Origin: CALMFQ01 sp964495595
GTDB lineage: Bacteria > Pseudomonadota > Gammaproteobacteria > Burkholderiales > SCOH01
Direction: 5' to 3'
Length of the DNA: 28,642 nt
Assembly: GCA_964495595.1 (NCBI GenBank)
Contig: CAZBWH010000037.1
Span: 1-28,642, forward strand
Both the position numbers and the translations under genes were made by a program. Within the stretch, counting starts at the first letter, position 1; each line of letters begins with the position of its first letter. Below the pieces are notes generated by a model. That model was not told the origin of the DNA and did no database searches. It was given only the letters and a program-made list of their open reading frames with translations. This document shows, piece after piece, positions 1 through 8,784 of the stretch.

Positions 1-52
1 TCTCTGAAATTTAGCTCAAAATCGGGCTTCTGGCTGATGTAGGGACATAATC
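1..52. mobile_element. possible insertion-sequence edge or rearrangement junction
   Basis: The solute-binding protein reading frame that follows can be read back only to about base 53. Upstream of that, all three forward frames contain stops (frame 2 at 35-37, frame 1 at 40-42) and none encodes the missing N-terminal part of the family. The first 50 or so bases therefore look foreign to the gene. An IS end, or the k-mer overlap left at an assembly break in a repeated element, would explain this. No terminal inverted repeat or transposase can be confirmed because the partner end is outside the window. Confidence 0.3.
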
Positions 53-1438
53 AGGAAAATCGAAGTACAGGCCCGAACCGGCCTGCATCTGTACGATGCC
101 TATATTAATGACAGCGACCTGATCGGCTGGCATTCCCGTCGGCCGAATGCCATCAATCTGACAGACTTCATGGCCAAAGAGGGCAAGGCGGTAACCCTGC
201 CGACCCTGGATTTGAACGACTTTATCGGCAAGAGCTTTACCACCGGCCCGGACGGCAAACTATATCAATTGCCGGATCAGCAATTTGCTAACCTGTATTG
301 GTACCGCAAAGACTGGTTCGATCGCCCGGACCTGCAAAAGAAATTCAAGGACATTTACGGTTACAAGCTGGATGTGCCGGTCAATTGGTCGGCGTATGAA
401 GACATTGCTGAATTCTTTACTGTCCATGTCAAAGAGCTGGATGGCAAGAAAGTCTACGGCCATATGGATTACGGCCGTAAAGACCCGTCGCTCGGCTGGC
501 GCTTTTCTGACGCCTGGTTTTCAATGGCCGGCGCCGGAGATAAAGGCATTCCCTTCGGCAACCCGGTTGATGACTGGGGCATCCGGATGGAAGGCTGCGT
601 GCCCAAAGGTGCATCGGTGGAGCGCGGAGGCGACATGAATGGCGCGGCTGCCGTGTATTCGGTAACCAAGTTCATCGACTGGCTGAACAAATACGCGCCA
701 CCGGAAGCCAAGCAAATGGACTTTGGCACTGCAGGCGCCGTACCCGCCAAGGGCCAGATCGCCCAGCAGATATTCTGGTATACGGCTTTCACTGCCGATA
801 TGACCAAACCGGGCCTGCCGGTTGTCAATGCGGATGGCACTCCGAAATGGCGGGTAGCTCCTTCACCTCATGGCCCTTATTGGCAGAAAGGCATGAAACT
901 GGGCTATCAGGACACCGGGGCGTGGACCCTGGTCAAGGGCGCGCCGCCGGATAATCTGAAGATGGCCTGGCTGTATGCTCAGTTTGCAGTGTCGAAGTCG
1001 GTGTCGCTGAAAAAAACCCTGGTTGGTCTGACGCCGATTCGTGAATCGGATCTGAAATCACCGGCGATGACCAATGCTGCGCCGAAGCTGGGGGGGCTGG
1101 TCGAATTCTATCGCAGCCCCGCTCGCAAGCTTTGGACGCCTACTGGAAATAATGTACCCGATTACGCCAATCTCGCGCCATTGTGGTGGCAGAACATCGG
1201 TGCGGCAATTCGTGGCGAAATGCCGGTGCAAAAAGCGCTGGATAACATGGCCGAGCAAGCCGACACCATCATGGCCCAGCTGGAAAAGTCAGGCTTGAAA
1301 TGCGCGCCGAAACTGAACGATAAGAAACCAGCATCTTATTGGTATGGCAAAGGCACTGCGCCTTTCCCGAAACTTGCCAATGAAAAACCGAAATCGGAGA
1401 CATGGAGCTATGATGAAAGTATCAAGCATTCTTGGTAG
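53..1438 (+). pseudogene. 5'-truncated ABC transporter solute-binding protein (family 1, GlpV-like)
   Basis: This is the C-terminal three quarters of a family-1 periplasmic binding protein of the type that serves sugar or polyol/glycerol ABC importers in proteobacteria. Family features visible include YDAYINDSDLIGWHSR (about 92-139), LPDQQFANLYW, VPVNWSAYEDIAEFF, GHMDYG and SLGWRFSDAW, AQQIFWYTAFTADM, KWRVAPSPHGPYW, GLVEFYRSPARKLWTPTG and VPDYANL. The family is usually about 570-590 residues; only about 460 are encoded here, and the signal peptide and first lobe are missing. Homology starts upstream of the first in-frame ATG (170), so 170 is not the native start, although a 422-residue product from it is possible. 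No permease or ATPase partner lies downstream. The gene is probably an inactivated remnant of a transport operon. Substrate is inferred from the family only. Confidence 0.7.
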
Positions 1439-2123
1439 TCTGTTAGCCTGCACGGCGGGTTATGTGCAAGCGGCGGGTTATGTGCTGGAATATTATGAGA
1501 ACCCTCCTTTTGCGCAAACCGAAGCCGGCAAGCCGGCAGGGGTGGCGGTCAGTATCGTGACCCAGATGTTTCAACGGGCCAAACTGCCATTCAAACTGGA
1601 AGCTGCGCCATTGGCGAGGGGCATGGCCGATGCCAAATCCAAGCCCGATGTCTGCGTGTTTCCGGTGCAACGTGCCCAGAGTAACGAGGCCGATTATTCC
1701 TGGGTCAGCCCGATTCTGATCACTACATCCGGTCTGTTTACCCACCCGGATTCGAAAGATCAGTTCATTACCCTGGCGGATGCCAGGAAATTGCGGGTGG
1801 GTGCATTGCGCGGCAGCGGCGATGCCGAATATCTGAAATCGTTCGGTTTTACCGTCGACGAAGCCAATGCGCAGGAGCAGAACCTGGAAAAGCTGCTTGG
1901 CAAGCGTATCGACATCTGGGCAACGGACGTGCTGTCGGCCAATTACTTCGTCAAGAAGTCGAACAGCAAGGATCGTGCACCGCGTGAAGCGCTGGATTTC
2001 CGTCGTTCGCTCGGATCGCTGGCGTGCAATGTCAAGATGCCCAAGGCCGATGTGGCCAAGTTGCAGGGTAGTCTGGATGCGATGATCAAGGATGGCACCG
2101 TTGGCAAGCTGACTGCATTCTGA
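1410..2123 (+). CDS. periplasmic amino-acid-type (SBP_bac_3-like) binding protein
   Basis: This is a small exported binding protein of about 237 residues. The N-terminus MMKVSSILGSLLACTAGYVQA is a signal peptide with a likely cut before AGYVLEYY. The mature part has the start typical of family-3 proteins (YVLEYYENPPFA..EAGKPAGVAVSIV), then an ARGMADAKSKPDVCVFPV segment, the hinge LRVGALRGSGDAEYL and the second-lobe motif KLLGKRIDIWATD. Two adjacent ATGs (1410 and 1413) follow GGAG at 1404-1407; 1413 is as likely a start as 1410. The gene overlaps the end of the preceding truncated binding-protein gene by about 28 nt, which suggests translational coupling. It has no transport membrane partners in the window, so it may be an orphan binding or sensory protein. 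Ligand unknown. Confidence 0.8.
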   Translation: MMKVSSILGSLLACTAGYVQAAGYVLEYYENPPFAQTEAGKPAGVAVSIVTQMFQRAKLPFKLEAAPLARGMADAKSKPDVCVFPVQRAQSNEADYSWVSPILITTSGLFTHPDSKDQFITLADARKLRVGALRGSGDAEYLKSFGFTVDEANAQEQNLEKLLGKRIDIWATDVLSANYFVKKSNSKDRAPREALDFRRSLGSLACNVKMPKADVAKLQGSLDAMIKDGTVGKLTAF

Positions 2124-2156
2124 CCTCGCTGGCGGCTGAATGATTCAATCGACCTT

Positions 2157-2215
2157 CAACGCGACCGTTACCGAGCCTGATTCCGATCGGGCGCGGTAGT
2201 GGGTCGCGTTGTTTT
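2157..2215 (+). terminator. rho-independent terminator after binding-protein gene
   Basis: A perfect 10-bp outer stem (CAACGCGACC at 2157-2166 with GGTCGCGTTG at 2202-2211) is followed by TTTT. Inside it a second stem (TACCG 2169-2173 with CGGTA 2194-2198) extends the hairpin. It closes the first transcription unit and separates it from the sensor gene downstream. Confidence 0.8.
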
Positions 2216-2221
2216 ATTGTG

Positions 2222-2250
2222 TTGTCGTTCCAGGTGATTCAGCCTGGAAT
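2222..2250 (+). promoter_or_regulatory. candidate sigma70 promoter for the sensor gene
   Basis: TTGTCG at 2222-2227 and TGGAAT at 2245-2250 are separated by 17 nt, and each matches 4 of 6 consensus positions. The site lies just after the terminator and about 20 nt before the chosen start at 2273. Predicted from sequence only. Confidence 0.3.
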
Positions 2251-2272
2251 GTGTCTGGCAATAGGGTGCAAT

Positions 2273-5032
2273 ATGAAACAGACCAAAGCACGAAAAAGCA
2301 TTGTCACGTTATTCAATTCCTTTATCCTGACCGGGATTGTGCTTGGACTGATCGCCTTCAGCGTCATGATTGGCATGTACAATTACCGGACCTCGATGCA
2401 GGATTTGACCTCCAAAGTGTCAAAATATGCCAGCCTGGCAGCGATCAGTCTGCGTGAGCCAATCTGGAATTACGACGAAACGGCAGTCACCAGCGTGTAT
2501 ACCGCCATCCTGCTCGATAAGGATGTGGTTGCCATTCGGGTATTGGGCGCGACCGATGATAAAACTACATCGGAAAAGAAACGCGAGGCAGTGGAAAAGA
2601 CTGACTTTGCCGAGTTGTTGAAAGACCCGCATCATTTCAACAACATTGCCGAAATTGCCAAGGATGGCAAGGCCATTGCGCGGGTGCAGATCGTCGCATC
2701 AAGTGCACGGGTTCGGGAATCGATCCGCGAAACGACCATACTGATTGCCGGCTTTTCGGCGGGATTCATGGCCATTCTGTCAGTGTTCATCTGGGGAATG
2801 GGCAAACGGGTGCTGGCGCGGCCGATCCGCACGCTGCGTGACAGCGCCGACCGTCTGGCCGATGGCGATCTGGATCAGGCGATCCAGACCGGCCGCAATG
2901 ACGAGCTGGGTGCGTTGGCCGGCAGCTTCGACAAGATGCGCAATGCGATCCGCAAAAAGCTGGCTGACCTGGCCACGCTGAACAGTGCTGGCGAAAAGCT
3001 GGCCGGTATCCATGATCAGGTGCTGGCGCTGGAAACCGCGATTGATGTCATGAGCCGGCAAACCAATGTCGCACGCGGATCAATCTACCTGCTGGATAAG
3101 GATGGCTCGCTGAAGCTGTCGGCGTATGCGCCGAAGTACGACAGCGAAGTCGACCACATACCGAAATCGTTCAGCATGAACGAGGGGATTGTCGGCAAGG
3201 TGGCGCAGTCCGGCAAAATCTGCTTTGTGCCCGACACTGGCCACGCCAGCGAATTTGTTGACAACCCCGGTTCGCAAGAGGGGGCCAAATCGCTGCTGTG
3301 TGTGCCCATGATGGACGACAAGACCATTTTCGGGGTCATGAATTTCGTTGGTGAAGTCGGCCAGGTCAATTTCAGCCCGGAAGACGAAGGCTTTGCATTG
3401 ACCATTGCCCGCACGGTGGTGATTACGATCAAGAATATCCAGATGCTGGCGGTAATCGAGGAGCATAACCGCACACTGGAACAGAAGATTCTCGAACGCA
3501 CAGCCCAGTTGCATCAGAAAACCAATGATGTAAACAATATGCTGCAGAATATGCAGCAGGGTATCTTTACCGTGCTGACCGGGCAGGTGATTCATCCGGA
3601 GCATTCGGTTTATTTGAACAGGATTTTCGAAACCGAGCAGGTTGCCAACCGCCAGGTATTGTCGTTGTTGTTTGATGACAGCGATGTGGGCAGCGATACC
3701 ATCAGCCAGATGTCGGCAGCGCTGGATTCAATGATTGGCGAAGATCCATTGATGTTTGATCTGAATGCCCATTTGCTGATCGACGAATACACCAAGTATT
3801 TCTCCAATGGCCGCAGCAAGATTCTGGAGCTGGACTGGAATTCGGTCATGGGCGCCAACGATGTGATCGACAAGGTCATGGTGACCGTGCGCGATGTCAC
3901 CGAGCTGAAAGCGCTGCAGAAAGAAACCGAGAAGCAGAAAGAAGAGCTGGATATCATCGGCCAGATACTCAAGGTGTCGCGCGACAAGTTCAGCGAATTC
4001 CTGAAATCGTCTTACGAATTCATCGAGGAAAACCGTTCGCTGATCGAAAGCCATTCGGACAAGGATCCGGATGTGATTGCTGCCTTGTTCCGTAATATGC
4101 ATACCATCAAGGGCAATGCCCGTACCTACGGCTTCAGCTACATCACCGATGCGGTGCACGAGACCGAAAGTACCTACAGTCAGATGCAGGCTGATGAGGC
4201 GGTGGCGTGGGATCGCGCCTTGTTGCTGGAGCAGCTGGATGCCTCACGTGCCTGCATCAGCCGCTACGAGGCAACCTTTCAGGATAAGCTGGCCAGCTTT
4301 GTCGATTCCGACGGCGACCGTTCGCGGGCGATCATCGAGAAGATCGCCGCCGAGTTGGATCACGTCAACGAGTCGGTTACCTTGCCGGCTCTGCGCGATA
4401 CCTTGCTGGAGGTGAAACTGGCAGTCAACCAGGCGCGGTCGGACGATATCGAGATGGTGTTGAACGGCGTGCTAGAGAGCATTCCTTCTCTGGCCCGGCA
4501 GTTGGGCAAGGAGGAGCCGGTGGTCGAGCTGGGCGCTTCGCCGGTGCGGTTCAAGCACGAAATCGTGCCGGTACTGCGCAATGTGTTCATGCATGTGTTC
4601 CGCAATTCGATCGACCACGGCATTGAGGCACCCGAGCAGCGCACTGCGTTGGGCAAGCCGGCGGCCGGGCAGATTCATCTGGGGGTCAGTGCCGGCGAGG
4701 ATGAGGTGACGCTGACTTACGAAGACGATGGCAAGGGGCTGGCGCTGGAGCGGATTTACAATAAGGCGCTGGCCGAGGGTGTGATGCAGGCAGACGAACC
4801 CGTGACCGACGAGGAGATTGCCGCGCTGATCTTCCGCTCCGGGCTGTCAACTGCCGAGGTGGTGTCGACGGTTTCCGGGCGCGGTGTGGGGATGGATGCG
4901 ATCAAGAAATTCCTGCAGAAATACCACGGCGATATTCGGCTGGAGTTCACCGGCGAATCGACGGTAGCCGGATTCCGGCCGTTCCGGCAGATCATTACCT
5001 TGCCGGCGCGGTTTGCGGTGCGCGGCGAATGA
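2273..5032 (+). CDS. membrane sensor kinase with HAMP, GAF, PAS-like, Hpt and CheA-like ATPase domains
   Basis: A signalling protein of 919 residues. In order: TM1 (about residues 12-35), a periplasmic sensor region, TM2 (about 155-177), HAMP (about 178-232), GAF (about 240-393), a coiled coil (EEHNRTLEQKILERTAQL), a PAS-like segment ending in VTVRDVTELKALQ (to about 553), an Hpt domain with the phospho-accepting His610 in MHTIKGNARTYG, and a C-terminal CheA-type ATPase. The ATPase has the N-box HVFRNSIDHGIEAPEQR, the G1 region YEDDGKGL and the G2 region GRGVGMDAI. There is no HisKA dimerisation domain, receiver or CheW domain. By analogy with CheA, the ATPase should phosphorylate the Hpt histidine, which passes phosphate to a receiver encoded elsewhere. 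The start at 2273 has AGGG six bases upstream; earlier in-frame ATGs (2219, 2249) lie next to the terminator or in the candidate promoter. Terminators on both sides make it monocistronic. Signal unknown. Confidence 0.85.
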   Translation: MKQTKARKSIVTLFNSFILTGIVLGLIAFSVMIGMYNYRTSMQDLTSKVSKYASLAAISLREPIWNYDETAVTSVYTAILLDKDVVAIRVLGATDDKTTSEKKREAVEKTDFAELLKDPHHFNNIAEIAKDGKAIARVQIVASSARVRESIRETTILIAGFSAGFMAILSVFIWGMGKRVLARPIRTLRDSADRLADGDLDQAIQTGRNDELGALAGSFDKMRNAIRKKLADLATLNSAGEKLAGIHDQVLALETAIDVMSRQTNVARGSIYLLDKDGSLKLSAYAPKYDSEVDHIPKSFSMNEGIVGKVAQSGKICFVPDTGHASEFVDNPGSQEGAKSLLCVPMMDDKTIFGVMNFVGEVGQVNFSPEDEGFALTIARTVVITIKNIQMLAVIEEHNRTLEQKILERTAQLHQKTNDVNNMLQNMQQGIFTVLTGQVIHPEHSVYLNRIFETEQVANRQVLSLLFDDSDVGSDTISQMSAALDSMIGEDPLMFDLNAHLLIDEYTKYFSNGRSKILELDWNSVMGANDVIDKVMVTVRDVTELKALQKETEKQKEELDIIGQILKVSRDKFSEFLKSSYEFIEENRSLIESHSDKDPDVIAALFRNMHTIKGNARTYGFSYITDAVHETESTYSQMQADEAVAWDRALLLEQLDASRACISRYEATFQDKLASFVDSDGDRSRAIIEKIAAELDHVNESVTLPALRDTLLEVKLAVNQARSDDIEMVLNGVLESIPSLARQLGKEEPVVELGASPVRFKHEIVPVLRNVFMHVFRNSIDHGIEAPEQRTALGKPAAGQIHLGVSAGEDEVTLTYEDDGKGLALERIYNKALAEGVMQADEPVTDEEIAALIFRSGLSTAEVVSTVSGRGVGMDAIKKFLQKYHGDIRLEFTGESTVAGFRPFRQIITLPARFAVRGE

Positions 5033-5062
5033 GCGATTAGCCCATTTCTTCTGGCAAGCTCG

Positions 5063-5099
5063 CGGGGCAGGCGCCGTCAGGTGCCTGCCCCGTTGTTTT
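5063..5099 (+). terminator. rho-independent terminator after sensor kinase
   Basis: A 13-bp stem (CGGGGCAGGCGCC 5063-5075 with GGTGCCTGCCCCG 5080-5092, one G-U pair) has a GTCA loop and is followed by TTGTTTT. It lies 31 nt after the stop codon. Confidence 0.9.
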
Positions 5100-5114
5100 C
5101 CTGCCGTGTGCCAT

Positions 5115-5152
5115 CGGCCTGCGAGCCAATACCAATGCGGCCTGCAGGCCGG
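5115..5152. repeat. REP-like palindromic intergenic repeat, copy A1
   Basis: An approximately 38-nt element containing the perfect 14-nt palindrome CGGCCTGCAGGCCG at 5138-5151. Its reverse complement matches copy B (14867-14903) at nearly all positions, and copy C (18185-18219) shares the ends CGGCCTGCGAG and CTGCAGGC. It lies between two converging genes, right after a terminator. Confidence 0.65.
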
Positions 5153-5158
5153 ATGGGC

Positions 5159-5186
5159 GCCAATGTGGATGCGGTCTGCGGGCCGG
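5159..5186. repeat. REP-like repeat, copy A2 (degenerate tandem copy)
   Basis: This 28-nt stretch matches 5125-5152 at 22 of 28 positions, in direct orientation with a 34-nt period. It keeps GCCAAT at the left and ATGCGG..CTGC.GGCCGG at the right. It is a decayed second unit of the element. Confidence 0.5.
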
Positions 5187-5200
5187 TGCGGATCAGGGTG

Positions 5201-6865
5201 TCAGCGTTTGCCGCCCAGAATCGAGCCGAGCACCCCGCGCAGGATTTGCCGACCCACGCCACTGCCGATGCTGCGCGCCATGCTCTTGGCCGCGGCTTCG
5301 ACCACGCCTTCGTGCTTGCCACCACGTGGGCCGGTGCTGCCGAACAGAATGCTTCCCAGTTTGCTGCCCAACCCATCGAACATGCCTCCACCCTCCGGTT
5401 CGGCCTGCTGTGGCGCGGGCTGTGGCAGCGGTGGGGAAGTGGGGGCTGGCTGGGGCCGCCAGCTTGCAGGCTGCGGGGGAACCGGAGCGGGAGCCGGCTG
5501 TTGCGGGGCAGGGGCGGGCGGGCTGGCCACGGGTTCGCTGGCAGGCGTCGCAGCGGCTTGTGGTGCAGCTTGCGGGTCGGCGTGTGGCGCCCGTACGCCG
5601 CGCAGCTTTTCGTAGGCTGATTCGCGGTCCAGCGTCTGTTCGTAGTGGCCGTAGACCAGTGATGACTGGATCACTGTCTGGCGCTCTTCGGCCGTCAGCG
5701 GCCCGATCCGGCAGCCCGGCGGCACCACCATCGCCCGCTCGACGATGTTTGGCCGGCCCTGGGCATCGAGAAACGAAATCAGCGCTTCGCCAACGGCCAG
5801 CTCGGTAATCGCTTTGGCCGCATCGAAGCGCGGGTTCTGGCGCATGGTTTCGGCGGCGGTGGCCACGGCTTTCTGGTCACGCGGGGTGAATGCGCGCAGT
5901 GCGTGCTGTACCCGGTTGCCCAGTTGCGCCAGCACGGTGTCTGGCACGTCGAGCGGATTCTGGGTAACAAAATAGACGCCCACTCCTTTGGAGCGGATCA
6001 GTCGCACCACTTGTTCGACTTTCTGCAGCAGGGCGGTGGGCGTGTCGTTGAACAGCAGGTGGGCTTCGTCGAAAAAGAACACCAGCTTGGGCTTGTCCAG
6101 ATCGCCGACTTCGGGCAACTGCTCAAACAATTCGGCCAGCAGCCACAGCAGAAAGGTGGAATACAGCCGCGGGGAGTGGTGCAGCTTGTCTGCGGCCAGC
6201 ACATTGATTACCCCGTGGCCGTTGATGTCTGTCTGCATCAGGTCGTTGATATCGAGCATCGGTTCACCAAAAAACAGTTCGCCGCCTTCCTGTTCCAGCG
6301 TCAACAGGCCGCGCTGGATGGCTCCGATCGAGGCCACCGATACATTGCCGTATTCCGTGGTGAACTGGCGGGCGTTGTCGCCGACGAACTGCACCATTGC
6401 CCGCAGGTCTTTCAGGTCGAGCAGCAGCAGGCCGTTGTCGTCAGCAGCCTTGAAAATGATCTGCAATACGCCGGCCTGGGTGTCGTTCAGATTCAGTAGC
6501 CGCGCCAGCAGCAGCGGGCCCATGTCAGAAATCGTGGCGCGCACCGGGTGGCCGCTCTGGCCGAATACATCCCAGAACACGGTCGGGCAGGCCGTGTAGC
6601 TGAAACCGGCCAGACCCAGCTGATCCAGCCTTGCCTTGAGCTTGGGGCTTTCCTGGCCAACGGCCGCTACGCCGGACAGATCACTTTTGATGTCAGCCAT
6701 GAATACCGGCACACCGGCGCGGGAGAAGGCTTCGGCCATCCGTTGCAGCGTTACCGTCTTGCCGGTGCCGGTGGCGCCGGCGATCAGGCCGTGGCGATTG
6801 GCCAGTGCGGGCAGCAGGTCAATGTCGAGCGTGGCGGTCCTGGCGATTACGAGAGGGGCGGTCAT
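5201..6865 (-). CDS. yjgR: HerA-like ATPase, DUF853 (YjgR) family
   Basis: A P-loop ATPase of 554 residues, related to the HerA/FtsK-like helicase-translocase group and to E. coli YjgR (about 500 residues), whose cellular role is not settled. Visible are Walker A GATGTGKT (residues 30-37), the following FMADIKSDLSG, Walker B KLVFFFDEAHLLFND, the VYFVTQNPLDVPDTVL sensor-like stretch and GNRVQHALRAFTPRDQKAV. After about residue 440 comes a Pro/Ala-rich linker rich in PAPAPQQP-like runs, then a conserved Gly-rich tail with GRQILRGVLGSILGGKR. The tail resembles the C-terminal segment typical of DUF853 proteins. The start MTAPLVIAR at 6865 has GGAG 11 nt upstream; the frame stays open further but without family-like sequence. 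It is transcribed alone, divergent from the binding-protein operon at 7053. Confidence 0.88.
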   Translation of the reverse strand: MTAPLVIARTATLDIDLLPALANRHGLIAGATGTGKTVTLQRMAEAFSRAGVPVFMADIKSDLSGVAAVGQESPKLKARLDQLGLAGFSYTACPTVFWDVFGQSGHPVRATISDMGPLLLARLLNLNDTQAGVLQIIFKAADDNGLLLLDLKDLRAMVQFVGDNARQFTTEYGNVSVASIGAIQRGLLTLEQEGGELFFGEPMLDINDLMQTDINGHGVINVLAADKLHHSPRLYSTFLLWLLAELFEQLPEVGDLDKPKLVFFFDEAHLLFNDTPTALLQKVEQVVRLIRSKGVGVYFVTQNPLDVPDTVLAQLGNRVQHALRAFTPRDQKAVATAAETMRQNPRFDAAKAITELAVGEALISFLDAQGRPNIVERAMVVPPGCRIGPLTAEERQTVIQSSLVYGHYEQTLDRESAYEKLRGVRAPHADPQAAPQAAATPASEPVASPPAPAPQQPAPAPVPPQPASWRPQPAPTSPPLPQPAPQQAEPEGGGMFDGLGSKLGSILFGSTGPRGGKHEGVVEAAAKSMARSIGSGVGRQILRGVLGSILGGKR

Positions 6866-7052
6866 GGTGGGTTGGGCTCCGGTGGGCTGCAATGCGCCGA
6901 TTGTAGCCGCGCCGCCAGAGCTGTGCGCTCTCGGGTGGCATTTTTTTGGCTGTCGGGGCGGCTGAACCCGGCCCAGTGGAAATCTGCATCGAAAAATCGC
7001 CAGCCAGCGGCTATCCTGAAACGGGAATGCCGCACGCAGAAAAGGAGTGTGC

Positions 7053-7907
7053 ATGCTGTCATTGTTCTGGCGTCGTTCGGTGGCGTGGCTGCTGGCCGGA
7101 TCGCTGGCGCTGCCTGTATCGGCGGCTGAGGCCGAGCTGAGCTGGGGAATCGAGCCCTTCTTGCCGCCGCGCACCATGGCTAATGCGTTCAAGGTCTCAC
7201 GCGATTACATGGGCGAGCGTAGCGGCAGTCGCATCGTGATCAGCTCGGCGGCCAGTTATGCCCAGTTTGTCCCGGCACTGCTGCGCACCGAATACGATCT
7301 GGCGTTCGTCGGCCCGCATTCCGGGTTGCTGGCGATGCAAAAAGCTGGCTACGTGCCGCTGGTGCAGTGCGGCGGCGCGCTGCAGTCGGTGCTGGTCGTT
7401 CCGCGTGATTCGGCTTACCGCAAGCCGGAAGACCTGGCCGGGCAACTGGTGGCGCTGCCCGATGCACTCACGGTCACGTCGATGCTGGGAATGGAAATCT
7501 TCGATCAGGGCGGCAAGCGGCCGACTGCCGCGGTGCGCTTTACCCACACCGCATTCCAGAATGAGGGTCCGCTGATGATGTTGCGTGGCGAGGCGGCCGC
7601 ATCGGTGATCGCCCGGGCTGCGTACAATCAGCTGCTTTCACCGCAGATTCGCGCTGACCTGCAGATCATTGGCGAGAGCCGGCCGGTGCCACACATGATG
7701 ATGCTGGCCCACAGCCGGTTGCCGCAGGCGCTGCGCACCCGGTTGCGGGAAGCCGCGCTGGAATACCTGCGCACCACTGACCCCGCCAAAGCAGTATTTG
7801 CCCGCAATTGCCTGGCAGCGGATAAGCTGCTCGGCGACGACGGGGCGCGTCAACTGGCACCGTATGCCGAAGAATTGCGCCGTCGGCTGCAGTCGATTGC
7901 AAAATAA
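7053..7907 (+). CDS. PhnD-like periplasmic binding protein 1 (sensor-associated)
   Basis: An exported binding protein of 284 residues, in the phosphate/phosphite/phosphonate (PhnD-like) group. The signal peptide is MLSLFWRRSVAWLLAGSL followed by ALPVSAAEA. The mature part begins with WGIEPFLPPRTMANAF and carries YDLAFVGPHSGLLAMQKAGY, the motif that lines the oxyanion pocket region in this family, then KPEDLAGQLVALPD and IIGESRPVPHMM. The ATG at 7053 has an AAGGAG five bases upstream; a GTG at 7047 would overlap that site. Only 13 nt separate it from its paralogue at 7921, and the two are followed by a hybrid kinase. No permease belongs to this operon, which suggests that the protein presents ligand to the kinase instead of to a transporter. 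Ligand not known. Confidence 0.85.
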   Translation: MLSLFWRRSVAWLLAGSLALPVSAAEAELSWGIEPFLPPRTMANAFKVSRDYMGERSGSRIVISSAASYAQFVPALLRTEYDLAFVGPHSGLLAMQKAGYVPLVQCGGALQSVLVVPRDSAYRKPEDLAGQLVALPDALTVTSMLGMEIFDQGGKRPTAAVRFTHTAFQNEGPLMMLRGEAAASVIARAAYNQLLSPQIRADLQIIGESRPVPHMMMLAHSRLPQALRTRLREAALEYLRTTDPAKAVFARNCLAADKLLGDDGARQLAPYAEELRRRLQSIAK

Positions 7908-7920
7908 TGGAGTGGATGGT

Positions 7921-8784
7921 TTGACCGTGTTCAAGACATCGCTGCGGGCGTGGGTGCTGGCAGCCGTTATCGGGGCTACCTGCCTGCCCGTGCATGCCGC
8001 ACCGGCCGAGGAGGCTGCCGAAGTGGTGTTCGGGGTCGAGCCGATGTTCAGCGCCCGCACCCTGGCCACTGCATTTCAATCAGTGCGCAATTACATGACC
8101 GAGCGCAGCGGGGGCAGCAAGGTGGTGGTGGCGACTGCGCCCAATTACGATCAGTTTGCCCGGCAACTGCTGGCGGGTGAATTCGACATGGCTTTCATTG
8201 GCCCGCATTCTTCGCTGCTCGCCGCGCAAAAAGCCGGCTACGAGCCGCTGTTCAAGTGCGATGGCAACATGAAAGCCGTGCTGATCGTGGAAAAGGCTTC
8301 GCCGTACCAGAAACCGGCCGACCTGCGCGGCAAGACTGTCGCGCTACCCGATCACCTGACGCTGGGGGCGATGCTGGGCGCCGAGTTCTTTCGTCCGCAG
8401 CCCAACCAGCCTCCGATCGATGCCAGCTTCAAGTTCAACGAATACAGCAATAGCGCAGCACTGATGCTGCTGCGTGGTGATGCTGCTGCGGCAGTGGTCA
8501 TCTTGCAGACACTCAAGGTGATGTCTCCCGATATCCAGAGCAGTGTTCGCATCATTGCCGAGAGCCGGCCGATTCCGCACATGGTTATTGTCGCTCATCC
8601 ACGGCTGACCGCTGATAAACGGGTCAGGCTGCGAGACGCGCTGATCGAGTTCACCCGCATCACCGACCCGCGGCGCAATATTTTCGTGCAGAGTTGCAAA
8701 CCGGGAGAGCGGTTTCTTAGCGATCAGGATGTGCGAACACTGGCGCCCTATGTGGAAGAGTTCCGCCGGAGGCTCGCGCAATGA
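7921..8784 (+). CDS. PhnD-like periplasmic binding protein 2 (sensor-associated paralogue)
   Basis: An exported binding protein of 287 residues, clearly a tandem duplicate of the preceding gene. It shares the layout FGVEPMFSARTLATAF, NYMTERSG, FDMAFIGPHSSLLAAQKAGYEPL, KPADLRGKTVALPD and IIAESRPIPHM. The signal peptide is LRAWVLAAVIGATCLPVHA with cleavage before APAEE. There is no ATG at a suitable place. The best start is TTG 7921, eight bases after GGAG (7909-7912); GTG 7927 is the alternative. Its stop overlaps the ATG of the kinase gene by four bases (ATGA), so the products are translationally coupled. This arrangement supports a joint role with the kinase in sensing. The duplicated protein may bind a different ligand or form a pair with the first. 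Confidence 0.85.
   Translation: MTVFKTSLRAWVLAAVIGATCLPVHAAPAEEAAEVVFGVEPMFSARTLATAFQSVRNYMTERSGGSKVVVATAPNYDQFARQLLAGEFDMAFIGPHSSLLAAQKAGYEPLFKCDGNMKAVLIVEKASPYQKPADLRGKTVALPDHLTLGAMLGAEFFRPQPNQPPIDASFKFNEYSNSAALMLLRGDAAAAVVILQTLKVMSPDIQSSVRIIAESRPIPHMVIVAHPRLTADKRVRLRDALIEFTRITDPRRNIFVQSCKPGERFLSDQDVRTLAPYVEEFRRRLAQ

Noticed and set aside
1..170. Simple sequencing frameshift in the first binding-protein gene
   Set aside because: None of the other two forward frames encodes family-like residues before base 53, so a single base error does not restore the gene.
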